64,000 nucleotides of DNA, taken from Entophlyctis helioformis (Eukaryota > Chytridiomycota > Chytridiomycetes > Chytridiales > Chytriomycetaceae). Made by a program: the position numbers and the translations under genes. Of this stretch, positions 13,301-28,300 are shown piece by piece (within the stretch, counting starts at the first letter, position 1; each line of letters starts with the position of its first letter). The notes under the pieces were generated by a model, which worked only from the letters and a program-made list of their open reading frames with translations, was not told where the DNA came from and did not search any database. The stretch is from positions 62,001 through 126,000 of the forward strand of contig JAHLKH010000062.1 in assembly GCA_025526915.1 (NCBI GenBank), given 5' to 3'.

Positions 13301-16300
13301 ATTGCCATGGTCAAGTCCGTGTCCGGATTCGTCGGCGTGGAAAAAGACCCCGGCCGGCGCAAACTGCCGCGGCGGATCGATGCCCACGTGCAGTGCGACG
13401 GCGTGGCTCTGGACATCATGACCCTCGGCGAGTCCAAACACGTCTCGCATGTCGCGTCGCTGTCGTCGCTCCATCTGGCGGCCGGCTTTGCCCAGGGATC
13501 GACGCCGGGCGTGTGCACGCTCAACGCCGATGCGCGTGTCGTGTCGCCGCATGTGGTGGCTGATGTCCATGCCGTGCGTGTCGGCGTCCTGGTTGCGTCG
13601 TGGGTGGAGGCTGGTCGCGTGGCGGCGGCGGCAGCAGCAGCAGCAGCAGCGAGTGGTGGTGGGCAGACGGCCCACAAGACAGGCAGCAAAAGAGCGTCGG
13701 CTGCGGAACGTCCGGTGCCAATTGATGTTGTTGCGGGGCTGTCGCTGCTATCGGCACCGTTTGATCGCCTGGATTTCACTGGCAAAGTGAGCGTCACGGA
13801 CGCGCTTGTAGGTGTCTTGGTGCCCAACCTGGACTCGCCGGATGGCGGTGGCAGTGGCAGTGGTCGTCGAGAGAGCAGCAGCAACATGCACCATCACCGC
13901 GATTCACGGGCATCGCGTCATACACCAAACAGCAACAGCAGCAGCAATGGTGGCATGCCGGTTGCGACGCTGGTTGCTGTTGCGCTCCAGTCGGTTGTGC
14001 TAACGGTCAAAGCGCCATTGACGATTCCGCTGCCGGTCGTGGATGCTTCGCAGTCGCTACTTGACCGCGTCTCGGCATCCACCGAGATCCTGTCGGTGCA
14101 TGTCACGGATCTGGCGCTCGTCGCACAGCCGCGCATGCACGAGCCGTCGTCCACCAGCAGCGCCAGCGACCGGCGCGCGAGTATGGCGGCATCGGCAGCA
14201 CCGTTTGCGCCAGCAGGTGCGACCGCCGGTGTTGCTGCGGCTGCCTACGAGCGGTTGGTGTCCCTGCCGCACATTTCGCTGGACGGCCTCGTCGGCATCG
14301 CGTTGGGTGTCGTCAACGTGGACGCTGCGCTGGACGTTGGTGTCGTGACGGTGGATCTGTCGTGGCTGGCCACCAGCCCGTCGCTCGACTACTTTGGTCT
14401 GGCTGTCTCGGTGCGGTCGATTGTCGATGCGCTTGCGCCTGTGCTCAAGATGCCGCCACGGGCAGCGGCGAGTGCCAAGCCGACTGTGCCGCCAGCCCGC
14501 AAGCAGCTTCCCGACATCCTGCGCAGGCTGCGCGTCCTGTGGTCTGTAAAGGCGGCAATCGGGCTGCTCTGTGTCGTGCTGGTGGGTGACGTGGACCGTG
14601 CGGGGATCATGTTCATAGTGGATACGGCAGTAGCATCAGCCAGCGGTGTGCTAGGCGGCGGCGAAAGCTCTGGCAGCGAAACGTTCACCGAGCCGCCGTC
14701 TGCGAGCATCGCGTCTGTCAAGCTGCTGTCGTTTTCTGGGTTCAAGGACATCCATGGCATCACGTCTGCGACACCACCGACGCCTACCCATGTCGCGGTG
14801 GGACTCTACCGGATCGCTGTGCAGCCGCAACGCCTTGATGGCAGCAGCGACGAGGCAGCTGTGCTGCCTGGATCGCCGCTGGCTAAGCTGGCTGCCCTTG
14901 GGCTGGGCACGGTGAGCGTCACGGTCGAACGGCTGGACCTCGACTACCTGTTTGTCGACTTTTTCGTGGCGATCCATGCATGCATCGATGTGGTCAAGAT
15001 TGCGCGGTTGTTTGCCCCGCCGTCTGGAGGCGAGCGGCCAGCTGCTCCAAGCACAGAAACAGCCAACTCGAGCAGCAGCAACAGTAGCAGCAATCCGGCC
15101 GGCACCACCAACACCAAACGCCGCTCGGGTGCGACACGCCGTCGGCTGGGCGAGCTGCCCATGACCACTGGACGGCCATTGGTACGCGTGAGTATTGGCG
15201 GCATCCACATGAACGCCGAGCTGCCCGACCATGTTCTCATGCGCATCACGGTCGCAGCCACCACTGTCGAGATGCGACCAGGCAACCTCGTCCATGCCAT
15301 CACGAGCACGTTTACCGCCGACGTCCTCGTGCAGCCCGACGGCCTCTACCGCCGCATCGCCACGCTCGCGGATTTCGCCATCGACTTTGCACCCGACGCC
15401 CCGCCAACCCGTCTGCAAAAGTACATAAGCGTGTCCGCGTCCACGGCACACGTCACCGTCCCGCACGGCTTCGAGATGTCCGACATCATCGAAGGCTTTG
15501 TCAATCTCCTGCGCGCGACCAAGAGCCAGGTGTCGACCGCGTTTGGCATCATGTTCTCGACCGCGTCGCCCGAGGGCCGCACACTTGCCGACGAGTCGGA
15601 CACGCCCGAGATCACGCTCGCTGTCGGCACGCTGCATGTGCGTATCGAGGACGATCCGTTTGCTGTGGCGCTCGAACGCAACTACCGTGTCGGGCTCGTT
15701 GAGAATGCGGCCCGCGTGTCGCGCGAACGGCTGTTTTGGCGGCAGCTGAAGCGCGAGACGCTTGCCAGTGGAGGTGGTGCTGGTGGCGCGGGTGCTGGTG
15801 GCGGACAGACGGCACAGGAGCGCAAAGCGTGGGGCTGTTGCAGGAATACAACAGCCGCACCTACGTGGAGGCGATTGGCAAAGCCAAAGCAACAGAGAGT
15901 GCCGGGGCTGGGGCAGGAGCAGCAGCAGCAGAGGCTGGGGCTGGAGCAGAGACTGGGACTGGGACTGCGCCGGCGATCGAGACTGCCGCTGGACAAGTGC
16001 TGCTCGTGTACTTTCTGTTCACGGGGCTCAACGTGGTTGTCACGGCACCGACGCTTCTGTCCGAGACGATCGAGGAGACGCTGCATCTGCTGGACGCGAC
16101 AACACCGCGACAGCTCATCTACGACGACCTGATTGCGCGCGACCTGGTGGTTGAGATGCAGTCTGCGTGTGTGCGGCTGCGTGACTATCCCTACGCGCTG
16201 TTTGACCTTCCAGCGCCGCCAGCCTCCACGGCGACAGCGACAGCAACAGCAGCGTCGCCGGCATCAAGATCCAAGACCCCCACATGGCGCACCAGCGGGC

Positions 16301-19300
16301 TGCTTGTGGTTGCCGAGCCGGCGCTGTCGTCCGAGTCGCGCCGCCTGGTGCATATCGGGCTGGGCGGCCTCAAAGCACCGCCGGTCCCCGTCACGCGCTC
16401 CGTCAACCCGACCAAGATCTACCTGCAGACGCGCACGGACATCATGACGGCATCCACGGTGCGTGCCTGCTACGGCACGGCATACGACCCGTGCCTGGCC
16501 GACTTTTCCAACATCATCGACACGTTCACCAAACCCAACGTGGACCCGTCGCCGCTCATTGGCTGGTGGGACAAGCTCCGCGTCATCCTGCACGGCACCA
16601 ACGACGTCAAGGTGTCGGGCGGCGGCGAGCTGCGCGTGCGCGTGCTCGGGTCGGCCAGTCCCGCGTACGACCCGGTCAAGCACCTGGGCATGGACGGCGT
16701 CGAGATGACGTTTGGCCGAGGCGTGCATGTGCAGATGGGGTCGATCCCGTCGGCGCCGGACGACATGGTCGTGCTCGAGGCCGGCGAGGTGCGCTGGTCG
16801 TTCCCGCATGGCCAGACCGGCGGGTCGGACTATGATCGTCGCCGTGATGACCTGCTGGCTAAGCTCACGGGCGGCGTGCGTATTGCCGTTGGCGTGGACT
16901 TTTTGACGGCGGTCGCCGGCGAGGGCTCGGCTCCGTCTGTTGAGGTCAAGCCGTGGAAAACGCATGCGGATATTGTGTTGCGGACGCCCGAGTACTGCCA
17001 GGTCCGCACGTTTGGCGAGGTGAGTGGCTGGCGGCTATAGTTATGCGCGTGTTTGTGTGTATGCGCGTTCTTGTCGGCGCTGGGGCCTGGTTGGGATGCA
17101 CGCTGATCATCCTAACACGGTCTGCCGGCAACCGCAGGTGTGGGACTCGTTCTACGGGTTCCGGTCGTCGTCGCTGCACGTGCGCGTGCAGATCACGTCG
17201 CCCAAGCCGTACTTTTCGGGGCTGTCCGTGCCGGCCAACTACCTGTGCCTCAACTCGGCGTCGCTCAACCAGCTGCAGATCATGGCGTCCGTGTACCAGT
17301 CGATTCTCACCAACATCCCGGTGCGCACGCGCGGCCTTGTGTTCAAGGCGTGGGACCAGGCCCGGCACGCCAGGACGACGGCGGCGACGGCCATGACAGC
17401 GGCGGCAGCGGCAGCGGCAGCCATCAAGAAACCCAAGCTCGGTCGGCTGCTGTCCACGGTGCGCGTGGTGACGACGCTGCAGCCGCTTGTGCTCAGCTTC
17501 ATCTCCGAGTACGAGGACCTGAGCGGCGGTGTCGGTGCACGGGCACGTGCGCTGCGCATGGAGTCGGACTTTTCGCTGCGGCAGCACACGCTGAAGCAGA
17601 TCCGCGACCAAGGTGCGGGCGATTCGGTCGAGCGGCGGCCCGTGTACCGCTGGGATCTTGAAGAGAGCGCCATGAGTTTCAGCCAGATCGAGGGGTGCAC
17701 GCTGACCTATGCCTGCGATCCGCGGGACCTTGCCGCACGGTCTGCTGGTGCGAGTGGCGGCCTGGCGGGTGGCGGCCAAGCGTCTGGCGGCAGCGCTGGC
17801 ACGGCGAGTGGCGGCGGGCAGTCTGGCGATGCCGACGCGGTGCCTGGCGTGGAGGACCGCGACGCGTGGCTCTTTCCCGAAGACGTGTACTACACGCCGG
17901 ATATTGCATCGATACGGCTCACGCCGTTCCTGTGGTCGCCCAAGCTCATCTACTTTCGGCGCAATGCCGGGTCGGGCTCCGAAGCTGGCCAACGCGAACA
18001 AGACATCTACCACGAGCAGCTGGTGCTGCTCAAGGAGCGGCTGCGCGAGATCGAGGCGGACATTTGGGCACTCAAGGAAGAGCAGCGCGACCTCGAGGCC
18101 CGTGTGCAAGTGTTCTTTGGGCTGCAGGGCAAGACCAAGGAGTCTGCAGCCCTCATGGACCGCCTGACGCTGCAGTACGAGAAGCGTGCACTCATCCTCG
18201 GGTCGATCAAGGACTTGACCGACACGCTTGATGCTGGTGAGTCGGCCTGACGACACTGCATGTGTGACGGATGTTGGCAAGGCAGAGGGATCGTGGACTT
18301 ATGCGTTTGTTCGGTGGATGTGTGCGCAGGCGAGTTTGCACGCGAGACGGCAACGGACGCCGAGCAGCAAGAAGATCCGCGGGTGTTCAAGCACCACTAT
18401 GTTGTGCACAACCTGTGTTTCCTGTGGATGGTGCCCGTGCGCAACGCGGTGTTCAAGCTCGTGGACCAGACGGCCAAGAACTTTGCGCTCAAGTACTGTC
18501 TGTCGAATGCGGCGTCCAAGGTCGTGTCTGAGCTCGTCGAGGCGGTTGGGTCGCAGCGCGAGTCTGAGAGACGGCGCAACACGTCTGCGTTCGGTGGTGG
18601 CGGTGGCAGCGGCGGTGGCGGGACAGGTGGCAGTGGATTCGGATTTGGGCCAGACGGCTCGGATGACGCTGGACCCAAGGGCCGCAGCGGTGCTGGCGGG
18701 CTCGGCGGCGGGCCGTCTGGCATGCCCGGACCCGTCCCAGTTCCGAGCTTCTCGCCCGCCCAGGTCAACGACATGGTGGACCAGCTGCTGCACGACCTCG
18801 CGCTGGGCATCCGAATCAACGTCCCCAACGAGAACGAGGCCGAGATGGGCGGCGAGCCCGTGTACGTGTCGCGGTCGCCAACGCCGTCGACGGCCACCTC
18901 GGACATGAACACGCGCTTCCGCAAACTCAACCGCTACATGGCGTCGGACGATGTGCACTCGCCCGACTACCTGGCCGACGGGCAGCAGGTCGAAAGCAAC
19001 TACATCATCACGCTCATCAACCCGCAGGTCGCGCTGCAGGTCGCGTCGACGACCGAGCCTGGGCTTGTGCAGTCGGTCGTCGTGGCGTCCACGGGCATGG
19101 AGCTGCAATCGGTCGTCATCCTGGACGAGGCGGCTGCAGCGGCGCGGCTGGGATACGACGACAAGGACCGCAACGACGCCATCATCAAGTACCGCATGGT
19201 CGTCAAGCTCCACGACGCGCAGTTCTTTGTGACCCAGGGCGTGGACCTGTCGGCTGTCGGGTCGCCTGCTGGCGGGTACGGGTATCCCAGTGGCAATGGC

Positions 19301-22300
19301 AACAGGTCGCCGAGCTCGGCTTCTAGCGGCGGTGTGGTCATGTACGGCGGTGGCGGACTGACGTCGTCGCCCGTGAGCATGTCCGGCGGGCGGCCTGCCG
19401 ACACGAGCGGCTCGCCATCGTCGAGTCTGTGGGCTAGACAGCATTGGGTGCCGATGGAGTGTTTCCTGGACACGTCGGCGACGGACCCCAGACTCGTGCG
19501 GATCGTCGAGCATGCGTCGGCGAGCTTCCACCGCGACAAGCTCAACCCGCTGTACTTTAAGCGCGCGGAAATGGCGGCTGCCGAGGCTGCTGCACGCGGT
19601 GCTGGACACGCGTACGCTGCCAGCCATGTGCTGGCATCCATGTCGCCAAACGGCCCGCCGTCACCGACATCTGCACGCATGCCCTCGATGCCAGCATCAT
19701 CATCATCGTCGTCGCAGCGCCAGATCGACCAGTCCGACTCGCAGACGCTGCTGCTGCCCAAATTCAGCATCAGCGTCAACTCGTCGCAGTACCTCCTCGT
19801 CCACAACATCATTTCGTCGCTGCTCGTGTACCGCGATCCGACAGCAGGCAAGCGCAACGAGCGGCTGCGCAAGATGCTCCTCGCGCTTGAACAGCTGAGC
19901 GATCTCCGCCAGATCCAGGAGATGGTGCTGTCCCTCCAAGAACGAATCCGCTTCCACGAGTCGCACGTGCAGTCTTTGCTCTCGTCGCTGCCGGCGGTCG
20001 CGACGGCCACGCCGTCGTTTGCGTCCCCGGCGCTGGCTTTCTCGTCGCCTGTTTTGAGCACAGTGGGCAGCACGGCCGATCAGCAGCAACAGCAACAGCA
20101 GAAAGTCGCGCTGGAGTTACTGGACCGGTGTCTATCGCTCAGCCAAGGCCGCGACGAGCTGCAGGTGATTATGGAGGCGCTCAAGGGTCTGCAGCAGCTC
20201 GAAAAGAACCGCGCCAAGTCGGACGGCCTGGCGTTCCAGATGCGGCTCAATGTCAACAAGCTCGTGTGGCTGATGCTGCTCGACTCTGGCGAGCCGCTGC
20301 TGCGGTGGACGTCGACGAATGCGAACTTTGCGTGGACGTCCAAGGACGACCTGTCGACGGTCAACACGGTCGAGATTGACACGATCTATGTGGAGAACCT
20401 GCAGGCGGGCGGCAGCAGCGGCACTGGTGGTGGTGGTGGTGGTGGTGGAGCTGGTGGATCGGCCGGCGGGCCCGTCTCTGGGAGCGGCAACAGCGTCAAC
20501 ACGGCGTTCTCTGGGTTCCGCGACGTGATCTCGCCGTACGTGCCTGACCGGCAGACGGTCGACTTTCGGCGCAACAAGATGCTGCGTGTGTACTGGCGGG
20601 AGATGGCGCCTGTTGCGGGCATCCAGGTCGTGGACCACTTTGAAGTCAACATGTTCCCGCTGCTCATCCAGGTCACGTACGAGATGGGCAAGCAGGTCAT
20701 GCGGTACGTGTTCCCGCACAAGAAGGCGGGTGGCGAGGCGGCTGGTGGCGTGCAGACGCGGCCGGTGACGCCCATGCCGCCCGGTGAGGAGACTGGCCGC
20801 TCACGGACGCCGCATGGACACGGATCGCCGATGCCTGGCGGGCTGACGTCCGAGCCGTCGCAGACGCAGATGGGCGGTGTGTCTGCAGCGGCCACTGTTG
20901 GGCCGGCGTCTGGCGGCCAGCTGCCGAGCCTGAGCAGCCAAGCGAGCGGCATGTCGGTCGACACGGCCGACTCCACGGCGGCTGGAAGTGGGCGACGCGT
21001 GCGCGGCTACTCTGAAGACTCGACGGTCACGCTGATGGCTGGCAAGAGCAGCGATGTGCACCGCCATGGCGGCCTGAGTCTCGGGCTCACGGGGCTATCG
21101 GGAAGCGCGGGCAGCGCGGCCGCATCCATCACGGCACCGACCGCCGCGTCTGCATCGACTGCCACGGGCACCAGCCATGCTGTTGTCGCGGGCAGCACGC
21201 CAGCGACCGTCTCAACCGCTCTTGGGCAACAACGCAACACGAACGAGCTGTCTGAGCTGCGGCAGATGCAGGCTCGGGCGACAGAGAACCGGTCCTTTAT
21301 TTACATCAAGGTGCCGAGTGTCATGCACTGCGTGTCGTTCCGCGGCGCCAAGGAGACGACCAACATCGCGGATCTCACCATGTTTGAGTTTACACTGCCG
21401 ACGCTCGAGTACCGCAACAAGACGTGGACGTGGTATGACTTTGCGAATGCGCTCAAGCGAGGTGAGTTGGCGGTGTTGTGTGGTGTCGTGTGGTGCGAGG
21501 GGATGGTGGCTGACAAGCAGTGGCGTCGCGTGGCAGACACGATCAAGATTGCGTTTGCCAATACGGGCAACCTTGTGCGCGAGAAGCTGTTCCAGAAACG
21601 CAAGATCAATGCAGCGGCGCACACGCAAGCCATGTTTGGCGTGGCTGGGTCTGGCTCCGAGACCGGGTCGGCGACTGGGTCTGGATCGACACTGGCCAGC
21701 GGCGCGGCGGGCGACGAGTCGCGGATCGTGACGATTGATGACGAGGAGACGCGGTCGCTGGGCGGTGTGCCGACCATCCAACTCGACGACGGGTCACGGC
21801 CGGCGTACCACAACCCGTTGCAGTCGCAGTCGCAGCCTCAGCCGCCGCCTCGCCGACGAGACCGCAGGCATTCCGGCAGCGGCGGTGGCATCATCAAGAG
21901 CATCCTCAAACGCAAGGCCAAGAAAGACGACGACGACGAGGGCGGGAGCGGTTCGGGTGGAGCGGGCGGGCTTGCGCACACGCACCTGTTCCGAGCCACG
22001 TCGCGCGACGATCTGGGCGAGATGAGCACGGGCCCACTCAACCTCAATGGCGCGGACGAGGAGCTGCATTGGCACGGCGGGCTGGGCGGATATGGCGGGC
22101 AGCCATGGGACCAGGAGGAGGACGACCTCAAGGGGCGGCAGGTGTTTGGCAAGCTCTACGTGCCTCGACACGTGCAATGAAAAAATGCACCGTATGAGTC
22201 ATGTTTTTCCGCAGATGCCCGCGGTTTTTCGCCCTTTTTGTGTGGCACCGCATGGCCAACCGCATGGCCAACCGCATGGCCAACCGCGTGGCCAACCGCG

Positions 22301-25300
22301 TGTGCTGCGGAAGTTTCAGAGAAGACGGCAAGCTGGTGGGCATAAAGAGCAGCGGCTGCCCCACTTCGCAATCCCCGCATCCGTCCCTGTCCTATAGACC
22401 CGCCTCTCTGCCCCACCTCTCTACCTGTTTCTCTGCACACACACGCCATGTTCGCCTCTGCTGTTGCCGCCGTCGCCCTGCTCGCCACCTCGGTCGTTGG
22501 CCAGACCTCCACGTTCAACTCGCTCGCTGCCGACCGCAATGCTTCTCGCTTCTCGACGTTCCTGCCCTTCAACGCTGACCAGCGTGAGGCGCTTCTGAGC
22601 CAGGTCGAAGTCCTGCTTGGCCAGGTACGTTGGCCGCCCTTTCGAGTTGTGCACCATGCGAAAATGAGCTGACACGGCGTGAATTCATCCACCACCACTC
22701 CGCCCCTCTCACAGGCGTGGGTCAACTACGAGTCCAAGCTCATCAACTACGGCCCGCCTGCCGACCCCTTCCCCATCATCCGAGACCTGCGTGCCAACAT
22801 CGCCACCGGTCTGACGCCGACCTCCAGCTTCGCCTCTCGGACGCCTTTATCGGCCTGCGCGACCTGCACACCAGCTTCTTCATGGCTGGCCCGCACCGCT
22901 GCTTCTCGGCGACAACGGGTCTGTTCTTTGAGCTGATCGACAGTGACGACATTGCCAAGAACCCGCGTGTTGCCGTTCTGCGCAAGGACGAGCGTCCCCT
23001 TGTGTCTTTCCTTGGCCCCGACTTTGCCAAGGTTGCCGTCGGTGACGAGCTGCTGACCATCAACGGCGACTCGTTTGCCACTGTAAGTGCCGGCCGACTG
23101 TTGTGGACTGCTCTGCGTGGTTGCTGACCACTGTCCTGTCGCTTGCCCGTTGCAGTGGTTCGAGAAGAACCAGTTCAAGTCCGGTGCCGGTGCCAACCTG
23201 TACGGCGGCCACCGTGCAGCCATCGGATTCCTCAACTTTGTGCCCGGCTCCGTCAACCGCCTGCCGGCCGAGGACACGATCACGTTCACGTTCAAGTCGC
23301 GGCGACCGGCCAGACGTACCCGGCCGTCATCAACTACGCCACGTCGCGCAACAACGCCTGCTGGAACCTCAACATCAACCTGTACCGCACTCTGACCGGC
23401 AAGACGCTTCCCGGCGCCACCGCCGTCGAGGCTGAGCGCGCGTCCAAGATGCCCGCCGAGGCGTTCAGATCCGCGTCTGCCGGCCGTGCTGGCGCCAGTG
23501 GCTCTGTGATTGACGCTGTGGCGGACATTGACCCGTTCAAGCGTCCGATGGAGCGCGTCGAGGTCCCGTACCTCGAGAACAAGAAGGAGGCGCTTGGCGA
23601 CCTTGAGCTCGGCCCCGTCAAGCTCAACCCGACGTCCGTGCCCATCATTTCGTGGGGCATCTGGGACCCCAATGGCCGCAACCTTGGTGTCCTCCGTCTC
23701 GACGACTTCTCGCCGCCCAACGATGCTGCCGGCATTGAGGTCATCCGCGGCCTGCTGGTCAAGGAGCTCAAGGACACCAACGCCATCATGATCGATCTGC
23801 GAGAGAACGGCGGTGGCTCGGTCAACTTTGCCAACAACATCCCCCAGCTGTTCAAGGCCGACTTTGAGCCGTTTGGCGGTCGCTACCTGTACAACGATGT
23901 CATGAAGCGCACGTTTGTCGATCGCGCTGCGCCGACCGACTCGTGGCGCCTTGCCTACGAGAAGACCAAGCCCGGCTCCAAGTACACCGAGTTTGGCTTC
24001 TTCAACACGCCCGACCAGGTCAACGACTTTGGCCAGGTGTATCTCAAGCCGGTCGGCATCCTCAACAACGGCGGCTGCTACTCGGCGTGCGATCGTCTGT
24101 CTGCCAGCTGGCAGAACGCCGGCAACGGCCCCGTGTTTGGCGAGGATGGCCAGACGGGTGCCGGTGGTGCCAACGTGCTGCAGCACTCGGCGCTGCAGAC
24201 GCGCAACCCGACCGATTTCAAGGCGTTGCCGTTTGTTGCCAACCTCACGTCGGGCACGAGCATCTTTGGCAACCGTATGTCCGTCGGCATTCGTCAGGGT
24301 GTGCGTAACGGTGCCTACAACGGCGTGCTCATTGAGGATCTCGGTGTCAAGGCCGACTATGTTGTGCGTGCACGCGTCGAGGACATCCTTCCTGGTACGA
24401 CCACGTCGTCGCAGTTTGACCGCATCGGCGATGCACTGATTGAGGAGGGCAAGAAGACGGGCAAGGCCGGTCTCGGCTTCCTCCTCGAGCCGTTTATTCT
24501 CGAGATCCCTGCCGGCCGCACCCGCCTGTCGCCCGAGATCTCGGGTCTCGAGGAGCTCACGATTGTGAACGCAGCTGGCCGCCGCGTGGCTACACGCCGT
24601 GATCTGTTTGCTGGTGTGGGCGGCAAGCGCCAGTTGCCGATCGAAGTCGCGCCGGTCGTGTCGGGTCTCGGCAACGGCCAGCTCACCATCCTGGGCAAGA
24701 AGGCCGGCAAGTCGTTCCTCAAGACCAACCGCTTTGTGCGCACGGTCCCCACCGACGCAGAGCGCGTTGATCTGACCAAGGGCCCCTACAACTGGGACTT
24801 GAATGTCAGCCCCGCTATTGGTGTCTACAACCTCGGTCTCGCGCTCCGCACCCCCGCCGCTGGCTGGAACAAGGGAACTGCCGGCTGGCAGATCAACGAC
24901 GGTGTTTCGTACGGCAACGGTGTGGACTCGACGCTGCAGCACTTTTTCACCGCTCCCGTCGGCTCGCGTCTCAGCATCCGATTCGTTGGCGCGTACGACA
25001 CCGAGCCTCTCTATGACTTCCTTGCGTTCAACGTGGTCGACGCCGCCGGACGCAGCACACCTCTGATCCGATCAGCTGCATCTGGCAACACGCAGGCCGA
25101 TGGCGTGTCCGGCAAGGCTGACCTCAACCGAACCTTCACGTTCACCACCACGTCCCAAAAGTTCTCTGTTGCCATCCGCTTTACGTCCGACGGCGAGGTT
25201 CCCGGCGGCGCTGTCGTGCTCACCCAGTTCTCCGTCACCATTGCTCCTCCTGCATAATTCTTGCTCTCTTTGTCAATGAATGTTCACCCAACTGTCGCAA

Positions 25301-28300
25301 TCCTTTGTGCACACGAGACGCGATTCTCAACAAGTTTATTCAGCATGCCGGCCAGACACGGAGCCCAGGCATGGCGCCTGCTTATTTCTTGGCAAGCGCT
25401 CTGTCGGGGCTGGTCCACCTGGGCGACTTGACATACTTCCACGGCTTGCTGCTCCACGGCGGGTGCATCCACTGGATGGGCTTGGCGTCCTCGACACCAA
25501 CAAACAGCGATCGCTTGCGGAGCTTGCGGGCCATAATCTCGCGCTCGCGCTCCATGGGCGTCGGGGTGGGCATACGGGGCCCAAACAGGATCTTGATGTG
25601 CGAGTGCGGGCGGTGCATGACACCAAAGCGACCGCGGGCATGGATGCGGATGCGGCGGAGGTACGAGGCTTTGCCGACCCACGCCTGCTGGATGATAAAG
25701 TCGTCCGGGTTGAGGCCGTAGTTGTGCGAGATGGACGCACGCGCACGGTGCAGGAGAGCCGCCACCCGCTCGCCGCGGCGCTTGAGCGTGTGCTTCATCT
25801 GGCGCATGGCCTCGTCAATGGTCCGGCTCGGGAGCAGCAGCGCCAGGTGCTGCAGCTTGCGCGGCGATGCCTTGATGGTGCCCGTGCCGAAAATGGGCAG
25901 GCGGGCGGCTGCGGCTGCACGGGCCTGGAAGACGGCCTGGCGGGCCGACTGCGTCATGCTGGAGCGGAGCAATGCGTCTGCCGACGGCAGCAGCGGCGAC
26001 TCTGACGACTTGTTCGCGGTGCCGGCGCCGACCGACACTGACGCAGCCGAGCCGGCCAGAGCGGATCGGGCCTCGGTGATTGCGGCCTGGAACAGCGGCG
26101 AGAAGTCTGCGGTGCTGGCGGGTGCAGGTGCGTTGGGGTCGGCGGGCTTTTTGGTGGAGAAGGGTCTGCTGGAGGCGGCCAGACGTGCTGCTGCTGCTGC
26201 GGTGGGTGCTGCTGCTGCTGCTGCTCTGGCAACCGCCGACACGGCGAGCGTCGTGGGAGCGGCCGGCGTCCACAGCGACGCAGCTCGCAAAAAGATCATT
26301 TCGTTGAACGAGGGCAAGACGAACAGACGCTGGCCAAGAGGCTCGCTTTATTGCGGTGTGCGATCCGGCTGGCGGGCAGCACGACGCAGGCAAGAGGCAG
26401 GCGGCGGTCATTGCTGGGCAAGCAGGGTCTTGATCAGGTCTTCGAGAGGAGCCAGCTCCTTCTTGTCGATGAGGGCAAACTCGTGCACAAAGTACACAAA
26501 GTGCTTGAAGGACGTGTTGAGGTGCGCGTCGGCATGCAGCTCGGCAAACTGCTGAAAGTGCGAGTGGTACAGATGCGCATACACGCGGAACAGCCGCTTC
26601 ATGATGGTCTTGACGGCGCCCTGGAACGAGCGCGAGAACGGCACGCCGATCTTGGACGGAAACACGGTCTCGTCATCCAGCTGCGACTGCACTGTGGGCC
26701 ATGGGGGCCAGGCAGATGGTCAGTCAGACGTTGCAAGCAAGCAAGCAAGCAAGCAATCAATCAGGCGGGCATGCAAGCAGGCATGCTGCAGTCCCTCTCC
26801 TCCACTTGCCCCATGTCATGAGATAGTCGACGTATTCTGGCGCGGACACCTTGATCGGCTTCTTGAACTGCACGCCGTCGCACCAGTGGTACTCGTACTT
26901 TGGGCCGGCGGCCATGACGGGGCACTCTTGCGGCGTGCAGAACTCTGTGATGGATCCATACAGCAGGTTGATCTGGTTGAAGAAGTCGACGGTGTTGACG
27001 GCCAGCCACTCGTTGAGGTCCTCGCCCTCGGGCAGCTGCACGGCGAGCCGGAGGTTGCCTGTGCCGAGCGTGGCGTCTGCGTACCGCTTGAGCTCGGCCT
27101 GCCGCGAGCCCTCGGGCACGTTGCGCTTTGGCTTGAACGTCTTGGTCTGTCGCGTGTTTGTGTTTGTGCGAGCGTCAGTGTCAGTGTCAGTGTCAGTGTC
27201 GTCGTCCGCCGTCGTCGGTCTTCGCTGTTGGCTGTCGAAGCTGTTGCTGCACCAGCCACCGTTGGCGGGCCATCGCAGCCACGGCCCAAGCAGGCACGCA
27301 GACAGCCGTGACAAGCAGGCAGCCATCACAGACAAGCACGCACGCCGTTGAATCCAAAGATGTTCATGGTCGCTGTGTGTGTGTCTGTCGCTCTGTATGT
27401 GTGTCGCTCCGTCGCTCTGCCCGTCTTGCGATGCCCGACGCCAAAAGCTGGAAATCTGCGAGATTTCTCTCGCATTGTCACCATCACCATCACGGCCACC
27501 ACCTCCAAGGCCTCCATCACGGCCACCACTACGGCCACCGCCACTGCCTCTGTCCCGCACCCGTCGCACGGCGCCATGGCTGCCGCCCACGCCTCTCCGT
27601 CTGCGCCGCCCTCGCTGGGCTCGCCGTCCGGCCCGCCCGCCCCTTCCTGCTCGTCTGAAAGCGCTGCAGCACCAACACCAACACCCGCTGCCGGCCCGCC
27701 GCCTTCACAGCCAGCGCATTTCGTCGAAGCGGCACTGCCCTCGACAGCCGCTGCAAGATCGGCGTCGACGTCGACGTCGGCATCGGCATCTGCATCGGCA
27801 TCCGCATCGCCCACTGGCTTCCTACAGCAGCCACGCCATCCACAGCACGAGGCGTCTTCGCCTGCGCTGCGTCTGGTCTGTGCCTGCGCCTGCCCCCGCC
27901 TCACGCCAGCACTCGCTCACAGCCAACACGGCCGGCTCGGACGCCGCTTCTTCGCTGCCATTCTCCGCCGCTGCCGCCGCCACCATCACAACCACCACAA
28001 CCACCGCCGCCGCCGCCTCGAATGGCCCAGATCCAGCCGCCGCTGTCGAATCTGTCCTGGGCAGCGGCCGCCACTCGTTTGTGCGGCCACGGCTCACGCC
28101 CAACAGCAGCTTCAACGGCAACGGCAGCTTCGGCTTCAACGGCAACGCCTCCCCCAACACCGCCAGCCCCAGCGCTGCGTCCAAGCGGCTCAGCGTCTCG
28201 TCCATCGACTCGGAGCGCGTGGAGCGCATTGCCATGCTCATCCGCCAGCACAAGGAGCAGCACATCGACAAGCGCACGGGGATGGCTGCCATCCCGACGC